From Terriglobia bacterium (GTDB taxonomy: Bacteria; Acidobacteriota; UBA6911): DNA of 64,000 bases. Below the pieces are notes generated by a model. The model worked only from the letters and a program-made list of their open reading frames with translations, searched no databases and had not been told where the DNA came from. Position 1 is the stretch's first letter, and the number at the start of each line of letters is the position of its first letter. Position numbers and translations under genes: made by a program. Positions 51,439 through 60,276 of the stretch are shown here, piece by piece. The stretch lies in NCBI GenBank assembly GCA_020072565.1, contig JAIQGI010000018.1, forward strand, positions 1 through 64,000. The letters run 5' to 3'.

Positions 51439-53172
51439 CTAACGCTGCGCGCCCGCGGTCTGCTGCGCTTGCCGGATGCGGGCCCAGGTGTCCTTCAACG
51501 TTACCGTGCGATTGAATACCAAAGGTCCGGAACTGGAATCGGGATCAACGCAAAAGTAACCCATCCGTTCAAACTGGAACCTGGCTCCAGGTTGAGCACC
51601 GGCGAGGGACGGTTCGGCTTGGCACCCCGCGAGCACTTCCAACGAGTCGGGATTGAGGTGGGATTTCCAGTCGCGTCCGTCCTGTTCGTCAGTGGGGTCC
51701 TCCACCGAAAACAGCCGCTCGTAGAGGCGCGCCTCGACCCCGATGGCGTGGGGCGCTGAAACCCAGTGTATTGCAGCCTTGGCCTTTGGGAGACCCTCGG
51801 CATTCGGATTCAGGGATTCCGGGTGATAGGTACAGTGGACCTCCGCGACCTCGCCCTTGCCGTCCCTCACCACGGCTGTGCAGGTGACCAGATAAGAATA
51901 GCGCAAGCGCACCGTGCGTCCCGGAGCCAGGCGGTGATATTTCGGAGGCGGATTCTCGCTGAAGTCCTCCCGCTCGATATACAGTACCCTGGAAAACGGC
52001 ACCCTGCGCTTCCCCGCGGCCGGATCCTCGGGATTGTTGACCGCTTCCATTTCCTCGGCTCTGCCCTCCGGGTAGTTGTCGATGACCAGGCTGAGCGGTC
52101 GCAGGACGCACATGGCCCGGGGGACACGCCGATTGAGGTCCTCGCGCACAGCATGTTCCAGCAGGGCGACATCGATCACGTTCTCTTTTTTTGCTACTCC
52201 TACCCGATCGCAAAAGTCGCGAATGGATTCGGGCGTGTATCCGCGGCGCCGCATTCCCCCGATGGTCGGCATGCGCGGATCGTCCCAGCCTTTGACATAG
52301 CCCTCCTCAACCAGTTCAAGCAGCTTGCGCTTGCTCATGACTGTGTAGTTGAGGTTGAGGCGCGCGAACTCGATCTGTTGCGGATGGCAGGGCACCTCCA
52401 GATTATCGAGGAACCAGTCGTAGAGCGGGCGATGGTCCTCGAACTCCAGCGTGCAGATCGAATGTGTGATTCCTTCGATGGCGTCCGATAAGCCGTGGGC
52501 AAAGTCGTACATCGGGTAAATGCACCATTCGTCGCCCGTCCGGTGATGGGCCGCGTGACGGATGCGATAGATGATGGGATCACGCATGTTGAGGTTCGGG
52601 GAAGCCATGTCAATTTTGGCGCGCAGCACGTGCGCCCCATCCGGAAATTCTCCGGCCCGCATGCGCTCGAAAAGGTCGAAGTTCTCCTCGATCGAGCGGT
52701 CGCGATAGGGACTGTCCTTGCCTGGTTCGGTCAGGGTGCCGCGATGCTCGCGGATTTCGTCCGCGCTGAGACTGTCCACATACGCTTTGCCCTTTTTGAT
52801 GAGTTCGACCGCGTACCGGCAGAGCTGCTCGAAATAGTCGGAGGCGTAGAAGCGGCGGCCACCCCAGTCAAAACCAAGCCAGTGAACGTCTGCCTGGATG
52901 GCATCGACGTACTCCACCTCTTCCTTGGTGGGATTGGTGTCGTCGTACCGAAGATTGCAGGTGCCCCCGTACCGGGCGGCAATGCCGAAGTTCAGGCAGA
53001 TGGATTTGGCATGGCCGATGTGCAGGTAGCCGTTCGGCTCCGGAGGGAATCGTGTGGCGACGCGGCCATTGTTCTTGCCGGCCTTCAGGTCCGCTTCGAT
53101 GATAATCCGGATAAAGTCCAAAGATTTTTCGTTCGGCTTGCCGTCATTCTCTTCGATATTCCTCGTTTCCAT
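51439..53172 (-). CDS. glnS: Glutaminyl-tRNA synthetase
   Basis: A 577-residue class I synthetase close in length to E. coli GlnRS. Signatures: [19 protein letters not shown] (HIGH), [58 protein letters not shown] (KMSKS form MSKRK), [21 protein letters not shown] and a C-terminal beta-barrel anticodon domain with [20 protein letters not shown] and FQFERMGYF. It charges tRNA-Gln directly, so the host need not rely on the GatCAB transamidation route. ATG 53172 matches the family N-terminus position; an upstream ATG at 53190 is less likely. The nearby gene on the same strand is tRNA-Gln(CUG) itself. Confidence 0.95.
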   Translation of the reverse strand: METRNIEENDGKPNEKSLDFIRIIIEADLKAGKNNGRVATRFPPEPNGYLHIGHAKSICLNFGIAARYGGTCNLRYDDTNPTKEEVEYVDAIQADVHWLGFDWGGRRFYASDYFEQLCRYAVELIKKGKAYVDSLSADEIREHRGTLTEPGKDSPYRDRSIEENFDLFERMRAGEFPDGAHVLRAKIDMASPNLNMRDPIIYRIRHAAHHRTGDEWCIYPMYDFAHGLSDAIEGITHSICTLEFEDHRPLYDWFLDNLEVPCHPQQIEFARLNLNYTVMSKRKLLELVEEGYVKGWDDPRMPTIGGMRRRGYTPESIRDFCDRVGVAKKENVIDVALLEHAVREDLNRRVPRAMCVLRPLSLVIDNYPEGRAEEMEAVNNPEDPAAGKRRVPFSRVLYIEREDFSENPPPKYHRLAPGRTVRLRYSYLVTCTAVVRDGKGEVAEVHCTYHPESLNPNAEGLPKAKAAIHWVSAPHAIGVEARLYERLFSVEDPTDEQDGRDWKSHLNPDSLEVLAGCQAEPSLAGAQPGARFQFERMGYFCVDPDSSSGPLVFNRTVTLKDTWARIRQAQQTAGAQR

Positions 53173-53242
53173 GGGATGGGATGATAGCATATGCGGCTCG
53201 TGCCCGCGACCCGGCAGAAACCCGGGGATACCCGGAACAGTT

Positions 53243-53410
53243 CCCCATGCGCCGTGGCGCACCCTGCGATGCATGAAAAGCTCATGTTATCCGGTTGGTG
53301 AACATCGGTATCGCAATCGCTATGGAGGTCGCTATCGGCTTTTGCCGGCTAAGAGTTCCGATTGCGATGGTGATAGCGATTGCGATACCGATTCGTCTAT
53401 TTTCGGAGCA
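53243..53410 (+). repeat. Long palindromic repeat, copy 3
   Basis: Left flank CCCCATGCGCCGTGGCGCAC and ATGCATGAAAAGCTCATG, right flank GTCTATTTTCGGAGCAG. TCGNNA-hexamer arms surround the centre GGCTTTTGCCGGCTAAGAGT, oriented as in copy 2 and opposite to copy 1. It lies between glnS (divergent) and the GH31 gene. The whole stretch 53173-53556 (384 bases) contains only this repeat, a TTCGTGG fragment near 53447 and the GH31 leader. Confidence 0.72.
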
Positions 53411-53556
53411 GAAGGAACGAGCTCATGTGTGGGGTTGGGCGAATTTCGTGGTTTTGGATTTTTCTGCTTGCGCCCCGGGCACTCCCAAGATAGAAATAGC
53501 TCACGCTGACTTTCATTCTCATAAACCCGCAAACCCGGCCAAGGAGTACTTAGAAG

Positions 53557-55908
53557 ATGAATCATAGAAGATTTCTTGTGATCGGCTCGATTTTTATAGG
53601 TCTTCAATTGTCGTGGGCGCAGTCCTCCCAGGAGTCCGGGCAGGGACAGACGGCGCCGCTGCCGGGCCAGCTGGGCGCGGGCGCGCGCCAGGCGCAACCG
53701 CGCGGGAGAAGCATCACGCTCGGAGACGTCACGAACTTTGAAGCCAAGGACAACTTTTTCAATATCGCCGCCGGTTCGGACCAGGTCCGGGTAATCTTCT
53801 ACCGCGACGACATTTTCAGGATCCGGGTGGGGCCGGACGGCACTTTTACCGAAGCGCAGCCGGCGCCGGAAGATGCGCAGATCGTCGTTTATAAAGGACC
53901 CGCGGTGCCGGTGCCGTGGAGGGATGCCGGCGAGTACTACAGGCTGGAGAGCAGGCAGTGCGTGCTGCGTGTTTATAAGAGGCCTTTGAAGTTCGCCCTC
54001 TTCGACCAAGACAATTCAACCGTCATCTGGCAGGAGACCCGCCCGCTGACCTATGGGCCTTCGACCGTCCAAACCCTGAGGCGCGGAGAAAGCGAGAACT
54101 TCTATGGCGGCGGCATGCAGAACGGTTACTTTTCCCACCGGGACACGTCCGTCAACATCCGGCTCAATACCCGCGGCTGGGGCGACGGCACGACCCCGAA
54201 CCCGGCGCCTTTTTACATGAGCACGGCGGGCTACGGCGCTTTCCGCAACACCATGACGCCGGGCAGATATGATTTTCTCTCGCCCCTGAGCCTGTCACAC
54301 GATGAGCCGCGGTTCGATTGCTACTATTTCTATGGACCGTCGCTCAAGAAAATTCTCGACGGTTACACGCTCATCACCGGCCGCCCGTTTTTCCCACCGC
54401 GCTGGGGGCTCGAGTTCGGTGACGCCGACTGTTACAACAAAAAGGGGAAGACGCCGGATGTCATCTCGAAGGTCGCGGACGTCTATCGCGCAAACGACAT
54501 GCCGGGAGGCTGGATCCTGCCCAACGACGGTTACGGCTGCGGCTACGTCGAGCTCGACACCACGATCCAGGAGCTCCACAAGCGCGGGTTCTACACCGGG
54601 CTCTGGACTGAAAAGGGGCTTGATCGCGTCGCCAATGAAGTAGGCGCGCTCGGCTCGCGGGTCATGAAGCTCGACGTGGCGTGGGTCGGGCGTGGGTACC
54701 AGTTCGCCCTCAACGGCATGCGCGATGCTTATGAAGGCATCGAAAAGAACGCCGATGCACGCGGCTTCGTTTGGACAACCTGTGCCTGGTCAGGCGCTCA
54801 GCGCTATGCCACGATCTGGTCGGGCGACCAATCCGGCAACTGGGAATACATCCGCTTCCACATCCCTACCGTGCTCGGCGCGGGCCTGTCGGGATTCAAC
54901 GCGGCGACGGGCGACGTGGACGGGATCTTCGGCGGCAGCGCGCAGACCCAGGTCCGTGACCTGCAGTGGAAGTGCTTTACCCCGGTCCTGATGATCATCA
55001 GCGGCTGGTCGAAGCAAACCAACCTCATGAAACAGCCCTGGATCTTCGGTGAGCCCTACACAACCGCCAACCGCAAATACCTGAAACTCAAGATGCGGCT
55101 CACGCCCTACATCTATACTTACACCCGCGAAGCCCATGATACCGGAGTGCCGGCCGTGCGTGCGATGGTCCTCGAGTTCCCTGACGATCCGGTGACCTGG
55201 TCAAAGCGGACACAATATCAGCTCATGAGCGGCGAATGGCTCCTGGTCGCGCCCGTCTATGAAGACACCATCGTCCGGAACGACATCTATCTGCCCGCGG
55301 GGAAATGGATTGATTATTGGGACGGCACCGAATTCAACGGTCCGGTCGTTCTGAACGGTTATGCCGCGCCTCTCGATAAGCTGCCGCTGTTTGTCAAGGC
55401 CGGGGCGATCATCCCCATGTATCCGGAGATGCTCCACGACCGCGAAAAAGCCAAAGATCCGGTGACGGTTGACGTCTATCCGTCCGGAAAGTCGAGTTTC
55501 AATCTCTACGAGGATGACGGCGCGACGCAGCAATATCGCAACGGAGCGTTTGCCCGAACGCTGATCGAGGTGGAGGCACCGAAATTTCTCGATGCCGCCG
55601 GCGCACAGGTCGCCGTCAAAGTGGGAGCTGCCAAGGGCCAATACAAGGACATGCCGGTGAGCCGCTCCTATGTTGTCGACGTCCACGTCCCGACAAAACC
55701 TGCGGGCGTGAAGCTCGGAGACAGGTCCCTCCCGGGTTTTGAAACCAATGCGGCGGACAGGGCATCCCGTGACAAGGTCAGAGCAGAATTTAACGCCGCC
55801 CCCGAAGGCTGGTTCTTCGACGCCGGAGACCGCCGCGGCGTGCTGCATATCAAAGTAAAGCCGCAACCCCTGACCGCCGGCTTTACGGTACGGGTCACGA
55901 TGCCGTAA
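53557..55908 (+). CDS. Exported glycoside hydrolase family 31 enzyme
   Basis: A 783-residue retaining glycosidase with a signal peptide (FLVIGSIFIGLQLSWAQ). The GH31 barrel shows FYGGGMQNGYFSHRD, PPRWGLEFGDADCYNKKGK, the nucleophile Asp373 in MKLDVAWVG and the acid/base Asp424 in WSGDQSGNWEYI. The C-terminal beta domains include YEDTIVRNDIYLPAGKWIDY, KLPLFVKAGAIIPMYPEM and LYEDDGATQQYRNG. The nucleophile region differs from classic WxDMNE, so it belongs to a divergent GH31 group; alpha-glucoside, xyloside, galactoside and GalNAc substrates are all possible. AAGGAG lies 13 bases before ATG 53557. An intrinsic hairpin follows its stop. Confidence 0.85.
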   Translation: MNHRRFLVIGSIFIGLQLSWAQSSQESGQGQTAPLPGQLGAGARQAQPRGRSITLGDVTNFEAKDNFFNIAAGSDQVRVIFYRDDIFRIRVGPDGTFTEAQPAPEDAQIVVYKGPAVPVPWRDAGEYYRLESRQCVLRVYKRPLKFALFDQDNSTVIWQETRPLTYGPSTVQTLRRGESENFYGGGMQNGYFSHRDTSVNIRLNTRGWGDGTTPNPAPFYMSTAGYGAFRNTMTPGRYDFLSPLSLSHDEPRFDCYYFYGPSLKKILDGYTLITGRPFFPPRWGLEFGDADCYNKKGKTPDVISKVADVYRANDMPGGWILPNDGYGCGYVELDTTIQELHKRGFYTGLWTEKGLDRVANEVGALGSRVMKLDVAWVGRGYQFALNGMRDAYEGIEKNADARGFVWTTCAWSGAQRYATIWSGDQSGNWEYIRFHIPTVLGAGLSGFNAATGDVDGIFGGSAQTQVRDLQWKCFTPVLMIISGWSKQTNLMKQPWIFGEPYTTANRKYLKLKMRLTPYIYTYTREAHDTGVPAVRAMVLEFPDDPVTWSKRTQYQLMSGEWLLVAPVYEDTIVRNDIYLPAGKWIDYWDGTEFNGPVVLNGYAAPLDKLPLFVKAGAIIPMYPEMLHDREKAKDPVTVDVYPSGKSSFNLYEDDGATQQYRNGAFARTLIEVEAPKFLDAAGAQVAVKVGAAKGQYKDMPVSRSYVVDVHVPTKPAGVKLGDRSLPGFETNAADRASRDKVRAEFNAAPEGWFFDAGDRRGVLHIKVKPQPLTAGFTVRVTMP

Positions 55909-55913
55909 CAAAC

Positions 55914-55945
55914 TCGGGGACAGTCACGAATGGCGCTGTCCCCGA
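55914..55945. terminator. Bidirectional hairpin between convergent genes
   Basis: TCGGGGACAG (55914-55923) and CTGTCCCCGA (55936-55945) form a perfect ten-base-pair stem with a 12-base loop. It begins five bases after the GH31 stop and ends six bases before the end of the envelope-protein gene on the other strand. A T-run is lacking. Confidence 0.6.
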
Positions 55946-55951
55946 ATCAGT

Positions 55952-56878
55952 CTAGCGGCGGCGGCCAAATCCCCGGCCGATAAACACCCTGGGGGCCACG
56001 AAGAAGCGCGGCCCAAAACCGTAACCATAGAACCCATAAAATCCGGGATACCCATAAGGCGGATAGTAGCCGTACCAGTCATAGGGCCCGTAATAGTAGG
56101 GCGGGGGAGATGAATAGACACGGGCAGCAGGGTAGCGCTCCGAGGTTTGCGGCCTGCCGTGATCCGGATAGTCCTGGGGTGTTACCGGCCGGAACGCCTG
56201 CTGGCTCTGCTGGGTATCGATGGCGAGCTGCTCCTCCAGGCGGAAGGTCAACACGGTCTCTGGTGGGAGTTCGGTAGCATGCCCGCGTGTGGTCAGGACA
56301 CCGGCTATCCCGGCGGCAGCACCTGCGGCTGCTCCGATCGCGGCTCCCTCTCCCCCTCCGGCTGCGGCACCAATGGCGGCACCGATACCGGTTGTGGCCG
56401 CGATGGCTCCCGCATCCTGTCCGCGCGACGGGCCGGCTGAACTCTGTATCAATTGGGTTCGGATGGGCAACTGCTGACCATCCACCAGGACCAGTTCGTC
56501 CAACTCCACTGCCAGCTGGGAAACACCGGACACCCGGCCGGCCTTCTGGGCCGCGGCAACCCGGCCGATCACGGTCTGTCCTCGCCTTGACACCACCCAA
56601 CCCTGGGCAACGAGCGGCTGCTCCAGCACGGCAGTGAAGCCATCACCCGGCTGGTTTCGATCGCTCGACAATAACTGTGTGGTTCGCACGGTAATCAGGG
56701 TCCCCACCGGCAAGGTCAACGTGGGAGAAACCTGCTGGCTTGAAGGGGGTGTATTCTCTCCGGCCCCCTGCTGAACGGTAGCGGCGGGCTCGCCCGGCTG
56801 TCTCTGCGCCGCCGACAATGGCAAGGCAACGAGGCATGCCGCTAAGGCCAACCCGCAGAATAAGATTTGGCGTTTCAT
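55952..56878 (-). CDS. Envelope protein with Gly/Ala-rich segment and Tyr/Pro-rich tail
   Basis: A 308-residue protein. It has a signal peptide (ILFCGLALAACLVALPLSA), a region with a pilus- or TrbI-like look (LTLPVGTLITVRTTQLLSSD, RGQTVIGRVAAAQKAGRVSG) that suggests a conjugation/pilus-type TrbI/VirB10-like beta domain, then a Gly/Ala-rich glycine-zipper stretch (AAIGAAAGGGEGAAIGAAAG) capable of membrane insertion, and a Tyr/Pro/Gly-rich C-terminus (YYYGPYDWYGYYPPYGYPGF). The zipper and tail resemble outer-membrane lipoprotein-type surface proteins. ATG 56878 has AAGGA at suitable distance, better than ATG 56884. No function assigned. Confidence 0.6.
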   Translation of the reverse strand: MKRQILFCGLALAACLVALPLSAAQRQPGEPAATVQQGAGENTPPSSQQVSPTLTLPVGTLITVRTTQLLSSDRNQPGDGFTAVLEQPLVAQGWVVSRRGQTVIGRVAAAQKAGRVSGVSQLAVELDELVLVDGQQLPIRTQLIQSSAGPSRGQDAGAIAATTGIGAAIGAAAGGGEGAAIGAAAGAAAGIAGVLTTRGHATELPPETVLTFRLEEQLAIDTQQSQQAFRPVTPQDYPDHGRPQTSERYPAARVYSSPPPYYYGPYDWYGYYPPYGYPGFYGFYGYGFGPRFFVAPRVFIGRGFGRRR

Positions 56879-57176
56879 ATTCATTTTCCTTCTATTTACG
56901 AGCAGCCTCAACAGTTCCTGAGGCAGCTTCTTCGGGCTCCGAATAATATGATCCACCGTGGAGGCAAAAGGTTCAATGCATCGAGCACCGACACAATCCC
57001 CTCCAATTCCAAGGGATTACAGAAAACCAGCCGGCAGGCGGAAGCGCCAAACTGAGGCGGTGAGGATGCCGTGCTTTCAGCTTAGCGCCGAGGCGGTCGG
57101 CAATCCCACGTGCCGGCACGACCTGCAAGGAATTATTTCTTTGAGCTATTAGCGGTCTTTGTGTTTTGATTTGTCC

Positions 57177-57767
57177 ATGAAGAGCGACGGGAAGCGGCGC
57201 TGCGCCTGGCTGGGCGATGATGAGCTCATGTTGGAGTATCACGATCGCGAGTGGGGTGTGCCGCTGCACGACGACCGGCAGTTGTTCGAATTCCTGATTC
57301 TGGAAGGAATGCAGGCCGGGTTGAGCTGGAGGACGATCCTGCACAAACGGGAGAACTTCCGCAAAACCTTCCAAAGATTCGATCCGGTAAAGGTCGCTTG
57401 CTATGGCGATCGCGAGGTCGCACGGCTGCTGGCGGATCCTGGCGTCATCCGCAACCGGCTGAAGATTCTGGCTGCCATCCACAACGCGAGACGGTTCCTG
57501 GAAGTGCAGGGAGAATTCAAAACCTTCGATCGCTATATCTGGGGATTTGTCGGCGGCCGGCCGATTCACAACCGATTCCAGAAGCTCTCGGAATTGCCGG
57601 CATGGACGGACCTATCCGATGTCATCAGCGCCGACATGAAGAAACGCGGCTTCAAGTTTGTCGGCTCGACGATTATTTACGCGCACATGCAGGCTACCGG
57701 CATGGTGAATGACCACATCGTCGGGTGCTTCCGTCATGATGAGCTGTGTCATCTCAATGACGAGTAG
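57177..57767 (+). CDS. tag: DNA-3-methyladenine glycosylase I
   Basis: A 196-residue helix-hairpin-helix glycosylase that excises 3-methyladenine in base-excision repair. Zinc ligands of Tag proteins are visible: Cys in RRCAWLG, His in YHDREWGVP, and the C-terminal His and Cys in NDHIVGCF. The core follows E. coli Tag closely (EGMQAGLSWRTILHKRENFR, KKRGFKFVGSTIIYAHMQATG). ATG 57177 is the start; an upstream TTG at 57159 is unlikely. It stands alone, with 57768-57900 non-coding. Confidence 0.92.
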   Translation: MKSDGKRRCAWLGDDELMLEYHDREWGVPLHDDRQLFEFLILEGMQAGLSWRTILHKRENFRKTFQRFDPVKVACYGDREVARLLADPGVIRNRLKILAAIHNARRFLEVQGEFKTFDRYIWGFVGGRPIHNRFQKLSELPAWTDLSDVISADMKKRGFKFVGSTIIYAHMQATGMVNDHIVGCFRHDELCHLNDE

Positions 57768-57900
57768 AGAATCAGACACTCTCGATTTTCATCAAGGCAG
57801 CGGTGACGCAGAACCCGAGATGCGGAAGCACTCTTGTCAGTCAGGGGGTACTACCTAGGTCGAGAAAGCTGTGGAACCGGCGTATTTCCGATCTTGTGTA

Positions 57901-59955
57901 TTATCTGGTTTTCTCGGCGAGAAGTTTGATGAAGATGCCTCCGACGACGGAGCGCGCCTGAAATCCCTGTTTCTTGCCGTCCGAGGTTGCATACCAATCG
58001 GTCAGAGGAACCCGATCGGGAGACTCGATCACCCAGCGGTAGATGGGACCGACAAGGGCAGCGAAGTCCATCGGGTTGTCCGCGAGCGTAGCGGTCCAGA
58101 GTTCCCAATCCAGCTTGGTGTAATCCTTGCGCAGGTCGAGCGGCAAACCGAACTTGTTCAGTCTGGTCTTGTAATAGGAAATCTCCCGGCGGGCGACCTC
58201 AGCCGGAAACAGATTCAGCCCTAACAGCCGGTCCCATACCAGATTGTATTTCTGGCTCCAGGTGTCGGCCCTGTCGAACGTGAGCCGGTAGTGATCTCCG
58301 TCGCTTGCCATCTGCTGCCACCTGGCAGCCATGTCCTCAGCGGTCTTGCGAAACGCGACCGCCTCATCCTTGCGCCCGGCCATATCGCAAAGCGTGGCGT
58401 AACCTCCGAGGGCAAGAATGGCCTTCAACGATAGATTGGTGTTGTGGGCAAGATGTCCTGCAAAATCGTCGGTGCAGAGCTGATTTTCCGGGTCGAGGCC
58501 TTTCTCGCGCAGATAGGTGGCCCACTTGGCAAGCACGGGCCAATACTTGATCGCGAAGTTCGCATTGCCATCTTTTTTCGCAAGGGCAGTGATCATCAAG
58601 AGCATGTTGCCGCTCTCTTCGACCGGCATTTGATTGTCCTCGCTCTGCTCCCGTCCCCCGTACACCTGGCCATTGGCGAGTGGGTAAGTGCCGAGGTCAT
58701 GGGGCGCGAAGGGGAAGCGCCAGCGAGGAAGGCTCGCGTACTCGAGGATCGGTATGAGCTGCCCCTTCAACAACTGTGGGTTAAACACAAGGAAGAACGG
58801 CGAGGATGGATAGGTGACATCCACGGTATCGATGCAGCCGTTGCTGAAATTCTCCTTGGAAAAAAGCAGCGGCGTGCCGTCGATATCGGCGACCAGCTTG
58901 TGGGCGGCTACGGTTTGCCGGTAGGCCAGGGATGCGATGCGGGCGTACTCCTCGCCTCCTGCCTGGCGCAGATCGGCGGCAAGCTGCGCGTCGAGTTTCC
59001 GGCAGCGTTCCGTCAAGCCGGCATAGTCCTGGTGCGCCGCTTGCAGCAAGGCCGCCGCGTCCATCCCGTTCCTGCGCCAGTAGGGGCGGAGCCTGCGGTT
59101 GAAATACTCGATGGAGTAGAGATCGTCATAGGCCACCATCAGGTGGCGTGATACCGGGTTCGCTCCGACTTCTCCCAGATTGAAGGTAAATGCCAGCACC
59201 GGCGTCCGGTCACCGGCGGCCCGGGGCATGTCGAGGTCGTCGGAGCCGGGAAGGGAACTGCTCTTCATAAACTCGGTGCGTGCGGCGCGGTCGCTCGTGA
59301 TCGCCGAACTGCTGACCTCCTGCCGCGCACCCGCCACATAGAGGTAGCCCCAGTCGATGCGGAGATTGTCGCCGGATTTGGCGAGCACCGGTTGTTCGCG
59401 GGACCCCGCTCGAAGCACGTCGAGATCGCCCACCTTGGCACGCGACCAGACCACCTGCTGGTCGGGCATGTTGACGGCGAGCTGAACCGCGCAGTGGAAA
59501 TACAGCGACACTTTGTGATTGCGGCTGTCGGTTGAGCGCACATTCCAGATCAGGTAAGTGACCGGGCGTGAAAGAATCTCCAGGTCATCGGGAAGTGCCG
59601 GCGTCATGAACGTCAGGGTGATGTGGACCCCTTCGGCGTCGAACTGGTAAATCGTGCGTGTCGGCAGCACCTCCATCTCCGTCTGCTTCATCACCGGATT
59701 ACCACGGCCTGCGGCGCCCATGATCTGAAACGGCCTGCCGTCGATGCTGACCATGCCCGACATCGACTGCGCGGTTCCCGTCCAGTGTGTGGTTGGGCCT
59801 TCGGTCAACAGGTTGTAAGGGGACCATATGCTGAAATACGGGTCGTGAGCGACCAGCGGAACCGCGGGCGGCCGGAAGGGCGCCGATGTCTGGACCTGAG
59901 CGCTACCAATGCAGGCGAAGATAAAGAGGATACAAGTGAGAAACGATTCCTTCAT
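57901..59955 (-). CDS. Exported glutaminase-like DUF4965-family protein
   Basis: A 684-residue protein with a signal peptide (FLTCILFIFACIGSAQV). Family segments: VPLVAHDPYFSIWSPYNLLT, GTAQSMSGMVSIDGRPFQIMG, LAYRQTVAAHKLVADIDG, LLFSKENFSNGCIDTVDVTYP, then LALGGYATLCDMAG and the C-terminal all-alpha six-hairpin-like domain ending with RSVVGGIFIKLLAEK. The family is related to fungal secreted glutaminase A (GtaA), but most bacterial members are untested and some may act on glycans. AAGAGGCG precedes ATG 59955. The region 59956-60276 upstream holds repeats and no gene. Confidence 0.75.
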   Translation of the reverse strand: MKESFLTCILFIFACIGSAQVQTSAPFRPPAVPLVAHDPYFSIWSPYNLLTEGPTTHWTGTAQSMSGMVSIDGRPFQIMGAAGRGNPVMKQTEMEVLPTRTIYQFDAEGVHITLTFMTPALPDDLEILSRPVTYLIWNVRSTDSRNHKVSLYFHCAVQLAVNMPDQQVVWSRAKVGDLDVLRAGSREQPVLAKSGDNLRIDWGYLYVAGARQEVSSSAITSDRAARTEFMKSSSLPGSDDLDMPRAAGDRTPVLAFTFNLGEVGANPVSRHLMVAYDDLYSIEYFNRRLRPYWRRNGMDAAALLQAAHQDYAGLTERCRKLDAQLAADLRQAGGEEYARIASLAYRQTVAAHKLVADIDGTPLLFSKENFSNGCIDTVDVTYPSSPFFLVFNPQLLKGQLIPILEYASLPRWRFPFAPHDLGTYPLANGQVYGGREQSEDNQMPVEESGNMLLMITALAKKDGNANFAIKYWPVLAKWATYLREKGLDPENQLCTDDFAGHLAHNTNLSLKAILALGGYATLCDMAGRKDEAVAFRKTAEDMAARWQQMASDGDHYRLTFDRADTWSQKYNLVWDRLLGLNLFPAEVARREISYYKTRLNKFGLPLDLRKDYTKLDWELWTATLADNPMDFAALVGPIYRWVIESPDRVPLTDWYATSDGKKQGFQARSVVGGIFIKLLAEKTR

Positions 59956-60056
59956 TTTGGCGCCTCTTTGAACAATGCGAACCGCACAAGCCAGGTCACG
60001 GGATAACCGCGACCTGAATTCCTCAACGCAGGGCTCGTTGACAAATCGCCTCCCGG

Positions 60057-60093
60057 AACCACGAAACTCACGAAACCGTTTCGTGTGTTTCGT
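60057..60093. repeat. CACGAA-type dyad
   Basis: ACGAAACTCACGAAAC (60061-60076) faces GTTTCGTGTGTTTCGT (60078-60093), almost a perfect palindrome with a one-base centre. Same family as 24342 and 41732. Confidence 0.5.
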
Positions 60094-60097
60094 ACAA

Positions 60098-60237
60098 CTT
60101 AGCTACAGATTCTTGCCATTCAGGCAAGAGAAGCAAAAAAAGATCAACGCAAAGGTCGCGGAGAAAAGTCATGCACACGCGAAAATACTCTGCGCCCCCC
60201 TGGGTTGAGGCTTTAGGCTGCGGATATTCCGCACCGT
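60098..60237 (-). repeat. Dispersed 145-base repeat, copy 2 (inverted)
   Basis: On the minus strand it runs from CGGTGCGGAATATCCGCA through GCATGACTTTTCTCCGCG, TTGATCTTTTTTTGCTTC and CTTGCC to AGAATCTGTAGCTAAG, matching the copy at 36519-36668 with point differences and short indels. The palindrome TGCGGAATATCCGCA is preserved in both. Confidence 0.65.
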
Positions 60238-60276
60238 GCATTTCGGGGTTGCCGGGGGAGAGGCGGCGCGCGGCCG

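Larger units (their letters stand above)
59956..60276. other. Intergenic stretch with two repeats
   Basis: About 320 bases that contain the CACGAA dyad at 60057 and the inverted copy of the 145-base repeat at 60098-60237. No coding frame with start signals. Confidence 0.5.

Noticed and set aside
55952-56878. Envelope protein as a conjugation VirB10/TrbI component
   Set aside because: Only a short beta region resembles TrbI; no other conjugation gene is present and the Gly-zipper/Tyr-rich tail is unlike TrbI, so a function is not claimed.
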